Of a DNA stretch of 64,000 nt, positions 17,619 through 27,200 are shown in pieces. The stretch's first letter is position 1; every line of letters starts with the position of its first letter. The stretch is taken from the NCBI RefSeq assembly GCF_005222785.1, contig NZ_STGH01000002.1, positions 1 to 64,000 of the forward strand. Reading direction: 5' to 3'. This DNA comes from Rhodobacter sp. SY28-1. Its GTDB lineage: Bacteria; Pseudomonadota; Alphaproteobacteria; Rhodobacterales; Rhodobacteraceae. The position numbers and the translations under genes are program-made. The notes beneath the pieces were generated by a model. It made no database searches and was not told where the DNA came from. It saw only the letters and a list, made by a program, of their open reading frames with translations.

Positions 17619-19168
17619 GCGCCAGCCGCCAGTCCCGGCGCACCGGCCTGCCCGGCGGCCCACAGAGCCTCGACCCCTGGACGGTGGGCCGAGCCCGGCA
17701 GATGCGCCGCGATCAGAGCGCGGAAGTTCCGCGTCACCTTTTGCGTCGCCGGATGCAGGTCACCCAGCGTGGCGCGGAAGATCGTGAGTGCGGCCGCGTA
17801 AAGCTCCTCGGCCTCGGCGGGACGACCCTGCGCCTCGACCACCCCGGCCAGGTTGTTCAGGCCGATGCCATAGTCGCGATGCGCCTCGCCGATGGTCGCC
17901 CGGTCGATCTCCAGCGCCGTGCGGAACAGCGTCTCCGCTTCGGGCAGGCGGCGCTGCGCCCGGACCGCTTCGGCCAGGGCGCAGATGCGCCCGGCGAACT
18001 CGGGATGCGTCCGGCCGATCAGCGTCTGCTCAAGCTGCAGGGCCTGCCGGTAGTGCCGCTCGGCCAGATCGGGGCGGCCGTGCCGTTCGGCCAGTTGCGC
18101 CAGACCGGTCAGACATTCGATGGCCACCGGGTGCGTCCCGCCTGCCAGACGACCCGACAGGTCCAGCGCCTTCAGGTGCAAGGGTTCCGCCTCAGCGTCG
18201 CGATCCTGGGCCTGCAGGATTAGCGCCATCGCGTTCAGCCGGGCGCAATAGTCGGGATGCGCCTCGCCCAGGGTTTCCCGGGTGACCGTCAGCGCCTTGC
18301 GCAGCACGCCTTCGGCATCCGCGAACCGCTCTTGCGCCTCCAGCACCCGGGCCAGTTGCGCCAGGTGCCGGGCATGGTCCACACCGGCAATCCCCGCCGC
18401 ACCGCGCCCCACCAGAACCGCCTTGCGCAGCATCCCTTCCGCCTCGGACAGGCGGTCCTGCGCTTCCAGCGTCAGCGCATGGTCGGCCATCGCCATCGCG
18501 CGGTCCGCGGCCAGACCTGAGGTTTCGGCCAGCACCAGCAGCCCCTTGCCAAAGCGGAAGGCCGCCGTCAGGTCGCTAGTCTGGCAGGCGAGCGCGCGTG
18601 CCTTCTGCAGGGACCGCAGGTCGGGGTTCAACCGCGCGGCCTCCAGGTAGTGGTTTGCCGCCTCGGTCCAGCGCAAGGCGGCTTCGGCGATCACCCCCCG
18701 GGCAAAGGCGAGCCGCCCCGCCAGGTCCGCCGGGGCGGCGTTCAGATCGGCAAGTTCGGCCAGGATCATGTCGGCCGGGCCCATCCGGCCCACCCGCAAG
18801 CCAGCCATCGCCTCGGACAGCCGCACGAGCCCCGTCCGTCCCAGGACCTGCACTGCCTCGACCAGAAGCTGACCGATCTCGGCCTGCTGTTCGGCCAGGG
18901 CCATCCCGTCCCAGGGCCGGTTCGCAACCTGCTGCACCACCGCCATCAGCGCCCGATGCGCGCGCTCCAGCCCGGCCCGCAAGGCAACCGCCTCGGCCGG
19001 ACCCGCCTCACGCAGTTGCAGGAACAGGGCCTCGCACTCACCCCGCAGCACCGCCTTGCGGGCGACCAGCGCCGCCTCGCCCGTATCTGCACCCATGTCC
19101 GAAGCAGTCTCAGGCCAGCCCGATCCGGGGGCCTCGGCAAAGGCAGACATCTGGTTCAGTCGCGTCAC
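17615..19168 (-). CDS. Tetratricopeptide repeat protein (kinesin-light-chain-type repeats)
   Basis: A 517-residue protein built mainly of helical repeats. From about residue 215 on there are at least five repeats of 42 residues with the pattern LGEAHPDY...LA..L..QGR..EAE.L, typical of TPR_10/TPR_12. Such arrays are protein-binding scaffolds. The N-terminal 200 residues are alanine- and leucine-rich helices without a recognised domain; no signal peptide or membrane segment. Start is GTG at 19168 (AGGA upstream) or ATG at 19150. Partner unknown. Confidence 0.7.
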   Translation of the reverse strand: MTRLNQMSAFAEAPGSGWPETASDMGADTGEAALVARKAVLRGECEALFLQLREAGPAEAVALRAGLERAHRALMAVVQQVANRPWDGMALAEQQAEIGQLLVEAVQVLGRTGLVRLSEAMAGLRVGRMGPADMILAELADLNAAPADLAGRLAFARGVIAEAALRWTEAANHYLEAARLNPDLRSLQKARALACQTSDLTAAFRFGKGLLVLAETSGLAADRAMAMADHALTLEAQDRLSEAEGMLRKAVLVGRGAAGIAGVDHARHLAQLARVLEAQERFADAEGVLRKALTVTRETLGEAHPDYCARLNAMALILQAQDRDAEAEPLHLKALDLSGRLAGGTHPVAIECLTGLAQLAERHGRPDLAERHYRQALQLEQTLIGRTHPEFAGRICALAEAVRAQRRLPEAETLFRTALEIDRATIGEAHRDYGIGLNNLAGVVEAQGRPAEAEELYAAALTIFRATLGDLHPATQKVTRNFRALIAAHLPGSAHRPGVEALWAAGQAGAPGLAAGA

Positions 19169-19327
19169 GTTCGTCCTGCAGGTCCACGGCCGTCACGCTG
19201 CGACGGTCCGAAATGGTGTAGGGGACAGGTTCCATTCTCGCAAGAGTTGTCCAATCCGCACCTTTTCACCGAAGCCCCGGGTGACGACGTCCTGCAACAC
19301 CTTGCCGCAAGCCCGCCGCCTTCTGTG

Positions 19328-20392
19328 TCAGGCTACCGGCCCCGAGACCAATGCCTGCGCCTCAGCTTTCATCGGGCGGTACTTGAACCGGGCCGAGATG
19401 ATGCCGTGATCGTTCGTCCCGCTTTCCTTGTGGTCGTCCCAGTTCAGGTGGTCGTTCATCACCACCATCCCGTCGAACAGCCACACCCGCTTGCGGCTGT
19501 TGTCGTAGAACTCCTGGCTGACCAGGATATGGTCCAGGCTTTCCATCATGTCCTGGTGGATATGGGTGTAATAGACATCCCGCGTGTTGCGGTATTCCTG
19601 CAGCGTCTGCGCAGTGTACAGCGCCGCGTCCCCGCCACCGATGCTGTCGCCCACCAGATACTGCGGCTGTTCGGTCAGGATGTTTGCCGTGTTCGACATC
19701 TGGCTGTCGTTGATGTCGCCCAGCACGATGACCGGCGCGTCGTTGCCACGCATCAGCCCGGTCAGCAGGAACCGCAGCGCCGAGGCCTCGGCCGTCCGCC
19801 GGATCGTCGACAGCGCCGCGCCGAGATTGCCCTGATGCGGCCTGTATCGGTCGCGGTCGGCATTGAACCAGCGCTCGCGGAAGACCTTGGTCGGGGCCTT
19901 CGACTTGAAATGGCAGACGAAGACATGGACCAGCGCCTGATCCTCGCGCGGGCGGATGGTGAAATGCAGGACCGGGCGCGAGAAGCTGCGCAGCTTCACG
20001 CTGATCGCCGCGGTCTGCGGATCGTCGCCCCGGCTTTCCAGGACAAAGCCCTCGGGGAAAACGGTGATCCACTCCGGTTGGCCCACCAGCAACCCCTTGG
20101 CCACCATGGCCGCGCAGACGATGCGCTTGCCGTCCGCGTCGGGCGGGATCAGCAGGTCATAATCCGCCGCCAGCCCTGCCGCCGCCACCGCCCGTTCCAG
20201 CGAGGCGCGATGCCACAGTTCCTGAAACCCCATCACATGCGGCTTCAGCCGGGTCATCACTGCCCGGGTCCAGTCGATCTTCCGGTCATAGACATCCTGC
20301 GGCCAGGCATCGTCATCGCCATACAAGGGCAGGCCGGGCTCATTCAGGTTCAGCAGATTGAAGGTGGCGATGTCCAATGCGCGCAGCTTCAT
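19328..20392 (-). CDS. Endonuclease/exonuclease/phosphatase family protein
   Basis: A 354-residue protein with the DNase I-like phosphohydrolase fold. FNLLNLNEPGLP at residue 10 carries the metal-site Asn, GFQELWHRAS (about 55) has the catalytic glutamate, VFVCHFKSKAP (about 150) the substrate histidine, VIVLGDINDSQ (about 225) the Asp-Asn pair, and TNDHGIISARF (about 330) the final His. Relatives cut nucleic acids or hydrolyse phosphodiesters. No signal peptide, so cytoplasmic. Lone gene inside the dcw interruption; substrate unknown. Confidence 0.78.
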   Translation of the reverse strand: MKLRALDIATFNLLNLNEPGLPLYGDDDAWPQDVYDRKIDWTRAVMTRLKPHVMGFQELWHRASLERAVAAAGLAADYDLLIPPDADGKRIVCAAMVAKGLLVGQPEWITVFPEGFVLESRGDDPQTAAISVKLRSFSRPVLHFTIRPREDQALVHVFVCHFKSKAPTKVFRERWFNADRDRYRPHQGNLGAALSTIRRTAEASALRFLLTGLMRGNDAPVIVLGDINDSQMSNTANILTEQPQYLVGDSIGGGDAALYTAQTLQEYRNTRDVYYTHIHQDMMESLDHILVSQEFYDNSRKRVWLFDGMVVMNDHLNWDDHKESGTNDHGIISARFKYRPMKAEAQALVSGPVA

Positions 20393-20562
20393 GGCAAAAT
20401 CCTTTCCGGTTCAATGCCGCAACCTTAGCACGAAACCGGCCCGATTCCGGTGATGATTTTGCCGTCAGGATGCGGCTGGCCCGGCCCGCGAAAGTCGCAC
20501 GGGTCCGGGCCTTATGCCGGGGACGGATGCTGCCAGGCCGTCTGACCTGACAGCCGCTGATC

Positions 20563-21654
20563 CTATTCCTTCGACGTGTTGTGGGCCGAAAGACCCGTCG
20601 CCACGATGTCGTACCATTCTCCGCTTTCCCGCATCTCCTGCAGGCCGCGGTTCACAATCTCGATGTATTCCTTCGCATGCGGGTTGGACTTGGCGATCAC
20701 CAGATGATGCGTGTTGAAGGTCGCCAACGCCGGGTTGAGCTCTACCTTGTCCGTGGCATCCAGCGCCTCGAAGTTGGCTGTGGTGGTCTCGATCTCCAGC
20801 GAATACAGGTCCACTTCGCCCGCCAGCAGCATTTCGGCGCATTCCATCGGCGTCTTCGGGCGCACGAAAGTCACCGTTGGCTCGGCTAGGCCTTCCACCT
20901 CAAGATCGCTGATCGGCCAGCCCTCGGGACGGCAGATCGTGGCGCCCAGGTAGTCGGAGAACGCGCGCGCGCCGGCATACTTGCTGTCGACCAGCGTGTT
21001 GTAGGAATAGGCAACCTCGTAGAGCGGCAGCGAGAATTCGAACTCGGTGCACATCTTGACCGCAAACTCGCCCAGCATGTCCAGCTTGGAACAATCGGGC
21101 TTCGACCAGGCAATCGACATGTCGAAGGCGTTCGACGGCAACAGGGCCTGAATATGGGCATCCCAGTCATCGACGAATGAAATCTTGTGCGCGCTGGCGT
21201 TGCCTGCGCGGTTCAGCGCGGTCACGGTCATCTGCACATAAATGCCGCCCCCGGGCAGGCTTTCATCCGTGAAGGGCTTCCAGTCGTTGCCGGTGACCAG
21301 CTTGATCGGCGGGCTGTAGGGGCGGTTCGGATCGCTCGTCTCGGCCTGCTTGGCGGTTTCGGCAGAGATCACGCTGCTCAGTTCAGAACCGGCGGTCAGG
21401 CGCCCGTCCTCGCAGGGCAGGACCAGTTGCAGGCCGACCGGCAGGTCACTTGGATTGCTGGCAATGGCTTCACGGTTGGCGTTGAAGATCATCTGGTAAT
21501 TGTAGGACCCATAGGCCGCCTGGGCGATCGAGCCCAAGCTGTCCCCCTCCTTGACCGTGTAGGTCGTGCAGGCCTCTTGCGCCATGGCAGCCACAGGCAA
21601 CCCCAGGACAAGCCCGAACGCAGCCCCCACGCCCCCCATCTGTCGCTTCGTCAT
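20563..21654 (-). CDS. LysM plus solute-binding (SBP family 3) fusion protein, paralog 1
   Basis: A 363-residue exported protein. Signal peptide 1-25 (AMA-QE). Residues 31-80 form a LysM domain (TYTVKEGDSLGSIA, then QMIFNANRE and LQLVLP), bracketed by Cys29 and Cys81. From about residue 95 to the end is a family-3 periplasmic binding domain (DESLPGGGIYVQMTVTAL; FVRPKTPMECAEML). LysM normally binds peptidoglycan, so the binding domain may be tethered to the wall. There is no permease or ATPase nearby, so transport is not supported; a sensory or amino-acid-like ligand role is possible. A closely related paralog lies just upstream. Confidence 0.75.
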   Translation of the reverse strand: MTKRQMGGVGAAFGLVLGLPVAAMAQEACTTYTVKEGDSLGSIAQAAYGSYNYQMIFNANREAIASNPSDLPVGLQLVLPCEDGRLTAGSELSSVISAETAKQAETSDPNRPYSPPIKLVTGNDWKPFTDESLPGGGIYVQMTVTALNRAGNASAHKISFVDDWDAHIQALLPSNAFDMSIAWSKPDCSKLDMLGEFAVKMCTEFEFSLPLYEVAYSYNTLVDSKYAGARAFSDYLGATICRPEGWPISDLEVEGLAEPTVTFVRPKTPMECAEMLLAGEVDLYSLEIETTTANFEALDATDKVELNPALATFNTHHLVIAKSNPHAKEYIEIVNRGLQEMRESGEWYDIVATGLSAHNTSKE

Positions 21655-21798
21655 ATCCCGTCACCTCCCTGGCGGTCTGTTTCAGCTTGCGGGACGTTAG
21701 CGGGAATGCGTCAGGTCATTTTCCCGAACATGGGGAATCGCGCAGTCAATACGACTGCTTTTCGATCAAAAACGACACTATTCGGGTCTTTGCCTTGC

Positions 21799-21835
21799 CG
21801 GGGACGGCCAAGACCAGCGGCCCGAACCGTCCCCG
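21799..21835 (-). terminator. Hairpin downstream of LysM-binding paralog 2
   Basis: CGGGGACGG (21799-21807) pairs with CCGTCCCCG (21827-21835) over a 19-base loop, starting eight bases after the stop of the upstream gene on the minus strand. No U-tract. It lies in the 188-bp gap between the two paralogs, which should also hold the promoter or linking leader of paralog 1. Confidence 0.45.
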
Positions 21836-21842
21836 ACCCCAG

Positions 21843-22937
21843 TCACTGGGCGATGTTGTTGTAGGCCGCAAGGCTGGAGGCCACGACATCATACCACTCG
21901 CCTGACTCGCGCATTTCGCGCAGGCCCGCGTTGACCGCATCCAGATAGTCCCGCCCCCGCGGGTTGGACTTCAGGACAACAAAGCCCTGCGGCATGAACT
22001 CTGCCAGGTAGCTGTTCACCACCACGTTCTTGCCGCCCTCCGGGTCCTCCTTCAGGTTCCCCGCGATGAATTCTACATCCATTGCATAGACATCGACTTC
22101 GCCGCTTTGCAGCTTTTCGTAGCATTCGTTGAATGCCTCCGGCCGCACCCAGGTCACCAGCGGTTCCACCAGACCGTTCCGGATCAGGTCCGAGCTTGCC
22201 CAGCCGACCGGACGGCACATGCGCGCCCCGGCGAAATCATCATAGCTCCGCGCCTCGGCGTACTTGCTGTCGGCCATTGTGGCATAGCCATAGACGATCT
22301 CGTAGATCGGGTCCGAGAAGTTGAACTCCAGGCACAGCTTGCGCGCCAGATCGGGCAGCAGGTCCGCGTTGGTGCAGTCCTCGATGTCCCAGGCAATCCC
22401 GACATCGAACGCGCCTGAGGGCAGCAGCGTGTCGATATGGGACACCACGTCGTCGACATAGGACACCTTGTAGGCCATATCGTTTCCGGCCCGCTCCAGC
22501 GCAGTGGTCACCAGACGGACGAACATGCCGCCGCCCGGCAGAGATTCGTCGGTAAATGCGGCCCAGCCATTCGCCGTCAGCACCCGCACCGCCGGGCGGT
22601 AGGCGCCGTCCTTCTTCGGGGCCGCAGCGGCCTTGTCGGCCTCTTGCTGGATGATGGTGCCGACCTCGGCATCAGCCGTAAGGCGCCCGTCCTCGCAGGG
22701 CAGGACAAGCTGGGTCCCGGCGCTCAGGACATTCGCGCCCGAGGCCAGAATCTCGCGGTTCGCGTTGAAGATCAGCTGATAGTCGAAGGTGCCGTAGGCG
22801 GACTGCGCGATCGAGCCCAGCGTATCGCCGTCCTTCACGGTATAGGTGGTGCAAGCCTCCTGCGCCGACGCAAGGGACGGCATGACCAAACCAAGTCCAA
22901 TCGCTACCGCCCAACCCAATCTTTTGTTGCCAAGCAT
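21843..22937 (-). CDS. LysM plus solute-binding (SBP family 3) fusion protein, paralog 2
   Basis: A 364-residue relative of the next gene downstream with the same plan: signal peptide (ASA-QE), Cys, LysM (TYTVKDGDTLGSIA, QLIFNANRE), LPCEDGRLTA linker, then a family-3 binding domain ending MRESGEWYDVVASSL. The LysM block and the linker are nearly identical between the two, while the binding domains differ much more, suggesting tandem duplication followed by ligand-site divergence. ATG at 22937 gives the signal peptide directly. It begins about 250 bp after the mraY stop. Confidence 0.75.
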   Translation of the reverse strand: MLGNKRLGWAVAIGLGLVMPSLASAQEACTTYTVKDGDTLGSIAQSAYGTFDYQLIFNANREILASGANVLSAGTQLVLPCEDGRLTADAEVGTIIQQEADKAAAAPKKDGAYRPAVRVLTANGWAAFTDESLPGGGMFVRLVTTALERAGNDMAYKVSYVDDVVSHIDTLLPSGAFDVGIAWDIEDCTNADLLPDLARKLCLEFNFSDPIYEIVYGYATMADSKYAEARSYDDFAGARMCRPVGWASSDLIRNGLVEPLVTWVRPEAFNECYEKLQSGEVDVYAMDVEFIAGNLKEDPEGGKNVVVNSYLAEFMPQGFVVLKSNPRGRDYLDAVNAGLREMRESGEWYDVVASSLAAYNNIAQ

Positions 22938-23185
22938 CTTGTGTCTCGCAGTTAAAGTTAACACGACAAGTTTCGAGACTACCCGCAAATGGGTCGATAA
23001 CTTTGCGCGTTCGTGACTGAAATAAGGCCTTGCGCCCCTGATTGTTCTCCAAATGGGCGCAATACTCTCGTTACGATTGAATCGATGCGTCGCAATCGGT
23101 TGCAGTCCGGCCCCGCTGGCCGATCACCCTGCGGATTGATTCAGTTCTGCGCCGTCCGAGTGCGGACCCCACCCGGGCCCTGCCG
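22938..23185. other. Intergenic region between mraY and LysM-binding paralog 2
   Basis: About 248 bp, AT-richer than its surroundings. It contains GTTAA-AG-TTAAC (22951-22962), an interrupted palindrome 14 bp before the start codon, and the motif GCATCTTGTGTC (22934-22945) that recurs upstream of mraZ. I see no clear promoter hexamers and no terminator after mraY. A promoter for the LysM pair is expected here. Confidence 0.4.
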
Positions 23186-24268
23186 TCAACGCACCTTCAG
23201 CGTCGCCAGACCGATCATCGCCAGGATCAGGCTGATGATCCAGAACCGGATCACGATCTGCGGCTCGGCCCAGCCCTTCTTTTCGAAATGGTGGTGGATC
23301 GGGGCCATCAGGAAGATCCGCTTCTTGGTCCGCTTGTAGTAGAGGACCTGGATGATGACCGACAAAGCCTCGACCACGAACAACCCGCCGACGATGGCCA
23401 GCACGATCTCGTGCTTGGTGCAGACCGCGATGGCCCCCAGCGCCCCGCCAAGCGCAAGCGACCCGGTATCCCCCATGAACACCGCCGCAGGGGGCGCGTT
23501 GTACCACAGGAAGCCAAGGCCTGCCCCGAACAGGGCGGCGGCAAAGACCATCAGGTCGGATGTGCCTGGCACGTAATGCACGCCCAGGAACGTCGTATAG
23601 TCGACCCGTCCCACGACATAGGAAATGATCCCCAGCGTCCCGGCGGCGATCATCACCGGCATGATCGCCAGCCCGTCGAGGCCATCGGTCAGGTTCACCG
23701 CATTCGCGGCGCCTACGATCACCACCATGCCGAAGGGCACGAAGAACCAGCCCAAGTTCAGCAGCGCGTCCTTGAAGAACGGGAAGGCCAGCTGGTTGGT
23801 CAGCTCGGGCGGGTGGAACATCGCGGCCGCATAGGCCGCCAGCAGCGCAATCAGCAGGCCCATCCCCATGCGCACCCGCGATGAGACGCCCTTGGTGTTC
23901 TGCTTGGTGACCTTGGCATAGTCGTCGGCAAAGCCGATCAGGCCGAAGCCGATGGTGACCAGAAGCACGATCCAGACATAGGGACTGTCCAGCCGCGCCC
24001 AGAGGAGCGTGGAAGAGATCAGCGCCGACAGGATCAACAGGCCGCCCATCGTCGGGGTCCCCGCCTTGGCCAGATGGCTTTGCGGTCCGTCATCGCGGAT
24101 CGGCTGGCCCTTGCCCTGCTTGCGGCGCAGAAGGTCGATCAACGGACGTCCGAACAGGAACCCGAAGATCAACGCCGTGACAAAGGCCCCGCCGGCGCGG
24201 ACCGTGGTATAGCGGAACAGGTTGAAGAAGTCCCCGCCATCGGAAAACTCGGTCAGCCAGTAGAACAT
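23186..24268 (-). CDS. mraY: Phospho-N-acetylmuramoyl-pentapeptide transferase MraY
   Basis: A 360-residue inner-membrane enzyme with about ten hydrophobic segments that makes lipid I from UDP-MurNAc-pentapeptide and undecaprenyl phosphate. The catalytic aspartate region [15 protein letters not shown] (about residues 112-126), [11 protein letters not shown] (about 192-202) and the C-terminal [12 protein letters not shown] histidine motif are all present. It starts at the base before the murF stop codon, so it is translationally coupled. Confidence 0.96.
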   Translation of the reverse strand: MFYWLTEFSDGGDFFNLFRYTTVRAGGAFVTALIFGFLFGRPLIDLLRRKQGKGQPIRDDGPQSHLAKAGTPTMGGLLILSALISSTLLWARLDSPYVWIVLLVTIGFGLIGFADDYAKVTKQNTKGVSSRVRMGMGLLIALLAAYAAAMFHPPELTNQLAFPFFKDALLNLGWFFVPFGMVVIVGAANAVNLTDGLDGLAIMPVMIAAGTLGIISYVVGRVDYTTFLGVHYVPGTSDLMVFAAALFGAGLGFLWYNAPPAAVFMGDTGSLALGGALGAIAVCTKHEIVLAIVGGLFVVEALSVIIQVLYYKRTKKRIFLMAPIHHHFEKKGWAEPQIVIRFWIISLILAMIGLATLKVR

Positions 24269-25708
24269 TTACGCAGATCCTTCTGTCGGCGGCGTGCCCT
24301 GCCCCATTTTCCGTAGCGCGTCAACGACCAGGCTGACCTTCGATCCCTTCGAGCCCTTGACCAGAAGGATGTCGCCCGCATCGACCAGGGTGCGGACACG
24401 GGGGGCCAGTTCCTGCGCGGTCTCGACCCATTCGCCGCGCTGGCGGCGGGGAAGGGCTGCGTGCAGCGCCTGCATACGGGGGCCGACGCAATGGATGACC
24501 TGCACTGCCGCCAGTCCTGGATGCCGGGCAATCTCGGCATGCAGGGCAGCCTCGGTCGGGCCCAGCTCCAGCATGTCGCCCAGGACGGCAATCCGCCGCC
24601 CGCCGCCCACCCGGCCGATGCCGTCGGTGGGCTTGGCCGCGATCAGCACATCCAGCGCGGCGGCCATCGAGGCCGGGTTGGCGTTGAACGCATCGTCGAT
24701 CATGTCGACATAGGTCTCTTCCACGATGTCCAGCACGATCCGTTCGCGCTGACCGCGTCCCGCAGGCGGCATCCAGCGCCCCAGATCATGCGCCGCGATC
24801 ATCGGGTCAGCCCCCAAGGCTTCGGCAACCGCCAGCGCGCCCAGCGCGTTCAGCGTGAAGTGCCGACCGGGGGATGACACCTTGAACAGAAGCGGCTCGC
24901 CGCCCCGCGTGGCCCGGCACACCGTGGCTGTCTCGGAGGGCAGCGCCTCGACCAGCCGCCAGTCGGCATCCGGGCCGGTGCCGAACCGGACGGCCCGCGC
25001 GCCAACCTCGGCGGCCTTGGCCGCCAGAATGTCCGCAGTCGCGATGTCGCCATTCATCACCGCCACCCCGCCCGGGCGCAGCCCCTCGAAGATCGAGGCC
25101 TTTTCCCGTGCGATGCCCTCGACACTGTCGAAGGCCTCCAGATGCGCCGGGGCGACCGTGGTGACCATCGCCACGTCCAGATCGGCCAGCCGCGCCAGGG
25201 GCGCGATCTCGCCCGGATGGTTCATCCCGATCTCGATCACCGCAAACCGGGTCTCGACCGGCATCCGCGCCAGCGTCAGGGGCACGCCCCAATGGTTGTT
25301 GTAGCTCGCTTCCGCCGCATGGGTCGCCCCCTGCCCCGAGAGGATCGCCCGCAGCATCTCCTTGGTCGAGGTCTTGCCGACCGACCCGGTGACACCCACG
25401 ACCTTGGCCCGCGTCCGCGCCCGCGCCGCCGCCCCCAGGGCCGACAGCGCCCGCAGCACGTCCGGCACGATCAGCAGCGGAGCATCCGGGGCCACGCCCT
25501 CAGGCACACGGTCCACCAAGGCCGCTGCAGCGCCCTTCTCCAGTGCCTGCGCCACGAAATCATGCCCATCTCGCACGTCCTTCAGCGCAACAAACAGATC
25601 GCCCTTGGCAATCGTCCGCGAGTCGATCGACACGCCATCGGCTTCCCAGGCGCGTGTCGCCCACCCGCCTGTCGCCGCGACCCCCTCGTACGATGTCCAG
25701 AGCGCCAT
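24269..25708 (-). CDS. murF: UDP-MurNAc-tripeptide--D-alanyl-D-alanine ligase MurF
   Basis: A 479-residue cytoplasmic ligase that adds D-Ala-D-Ala to the peptidoglycan precursor. It has the ATP loop GVTGSVGKTSTKE (about residues 104-116), the NNHWGVPLTL block (about 142) that contacts UDP-MurNAc-tripeptide substrate in MurF, and DAFNANPASM (about 337). Its ATG overlaps the murE stop (ATGA). Confidence 0.95.
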   Translation of the reverse strand: MALWTSYEGVAATGGWATRAWEADGVSIDSRTIAKGDLFVALKDVRDGHDFVAQALEKGAAAALVDRVPEGVAPDAPLLIVPDVLRALSALGAAARARTRAKVVGVTGSVGKTSTKEMLRAILSGQGATHAAEASYNNHWGVPLTLARMPVETRFAVIEIGMNHPGEIAPLARLADLDVAMVTTVAPAHLEAFDSVEGIAREKASIFEGLRPGGVAVMNGDIATADILAAKAAEVGARAVRFGTGPDADWRLVEALPSETATVCRATRGGEPLLFKVSSPGRHFTLNALGALAVAEALGADPMIAAHDLGRWMPPAGRGQRERIVLDIVEETYVDMIDDAFNANPASMAAALDVLIAAKPTDGIGRVGGGRRIAVLGDMLELGPTEAALHAEIARHPGLAAVQVIHCVGPRMQALHAALPRRQRGEWVETAQELAPRVRTLVDAGDILLVKGSKGSKVSLVVDALRKMGQGTPPTEGSA

Positions 25709-27189
25709 CAGATCACCCCATCCAGCGCTGCCACGGCCACGCTCGCCTGTTCCACATCGTCGAACGGATAGACATCGGTCCCGACAATCTGCCCGCTTTC
25801 ATGCCCCTTGCCCGCGATCAGCAGCGCATCGCCCGGCAACAGGGCATCCACCGCCCGCAGGATCGCCTCGGCCCGGTCGCCCACCTCATGCGCCTCGGGG
25901 CAGGCTTCCAGGATGGCACGACGGATGGACGCCGGGTCCTCGGTGCGCGGATTGTCGTCGGTGACATAAAGCACGTCCGCATACTTGCGCGCGGCCTCGC
26001 CCATCAGGGGCCGCTTGGTCCGGTCCCGGTCGCCGCCCGCCCCGAAGACCACCACGATCCGCCCCATCACATGCGGCCGCAGCGCCCGCAGCGCGGTCTC
26101 GATGGCGTCCGGCGTATGCGCGTAGTCCACATAGACCGCCGCCCCGTTCCGCCGCGTCGCCGCCAGCTGCATCCGGCCCCGCACTCCGGTCAGCCGAGGC
26201 AACACGCCCAGCACCGCCTCGGGGGCCTCTCCCGCCGCAATCGCCAGCCCCGCCGCCACAGCGACGTTCTCGGCCTGAAACGCCCCGATAAGCGCAAGCC
26301 GCGTCTGGAACGCCCGGCCCTGCCACAGATAGCGCACCTCCTGCCCCGTTGCATCGGGCCGTGTCGCGGCAATCTGCAGGTCCGCCCCCTGCCCCTTGCC
26401 CACGGTCAGCACCCGAAGGCCCCGGTTCAGCGCCAGTTCCGCCATGTCCGACCCGCGGGCACCGTCGAGGTTCACCACCGCCACCCCGTCCTCGGGCAGG
26501 AGACGGGTGAACAACTGCGCCTTGGCCTCGAAATAGGCCTCCATCGTGCCGTGATAATCCAGATGGTCCTGCGTCAGGTTGGTGAAGCCACCCGCGCACA
26601 GACGCACCCCGTCCAGCCGCCGCTGGTCGATCCCGTGGCTGGAGGCTTCCATCGCCGCATGGGTCACGCCGCCCTGCGCCGCCGCCGCGAGAAGCTTTTG
26701 CAGGGTGATCGGGTCCGGTGTCGTATGGCCGCTCGGGGCCGTCCAGGCCCCCTCGATGCCCGTCGTGCCGATATTGATCGCCTCGCGCCCCAGCGCCGCC
26801 CAGATCTGCCGGGTGAAGGTCGCCACGGACGTCTTCCCGTTCGTCCCCGTCACCGCGACCATCACCTCGGGCTGCGCACCAAACCACAGCGCCGCCGCAC
26901 AGGCCAAAGCGGCGCGCGGATCCTCGGCCACCACCAGCGCCACGTCCGTATCGGCCAAAGCTTCAGCCGCCATCTTCGCGCCCGCCGCATCGGTCAACAC
27001 CGCCGCCGCGCCCTGTTCCAGCACCGCCGGGATGTACTTCGCGCCGTGAGTGACCGTGCCCGGCAGGGCGGCAAACAGCATCCCGGCCCGCACCGCCCGA
27101 CTGTCGGCAGTGATCCCGGACAGCGCCGGATCGCGACCAGCCCGGGCCGTCAGCCCAAGGTCGGAAAGCCGTTTCGCGCGCGCTGCCAT
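25708..27189 (-). CDS. murE: UDP-MurNAc-L-Ala-D-Glu--2,6-diaminopimelate ligase MurE
   Basis: A 493-residue cytoplasmic ligase that adds the third peptide residue. It has the ATP loop VTGTNGKTS (about residue 116), the EASSHG block (about 186) and DDNPRTEDP (about 405), the DNPR motif that marks meso-diaminopimelate specificity, as expected of a Gram-negative. It lies 11 bp after ftsI and overlaps murF. Confidence 0.95.
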   Translation of the reverse strand: MAARAKRLSDLGLTARAGRDPALSGITADSRAVRAGMLFAALPGTVTHGAKYIPAVLEQGAAAVLTDAAGAKMAAEALADTDVALVVAEDPRAALACAAALWFGAQPEVMVAVTGTNGKTSVATFTRQIWAALGREAINIGTTGIEGAWTAPSGHTTPDPITLQKLLAAAAQGGVTHAAMEASSHGIDQRRLDGVRLCAGGFTNLTQDHLDYHGTMEAYFEAKAQLFTRLLPEDGVAVVNLDGARGSDMAELALNRGLRVLTVGKGQGADLQIAATRPDATGQEVRYLWQGRAFQTRLALIGAFQAENVAVAAGLAIAAGEAPEAVLGVLPRLTGVRGRMQLAATRRNGAAVYVDYAHTPDAIETALRALRPHVMGRIVVVFGAGGDRDRTKRPLMGEAARKYADVLYVTDDNPRTEDPASIRRAILEACPEAHEVGDRAEAILRAVDALLPGDALLIAGKGHESGQIVGTDVYPFDDVEQASVAVAALDGVI

Positions 27190-27200
27190 GCCATGAACCC

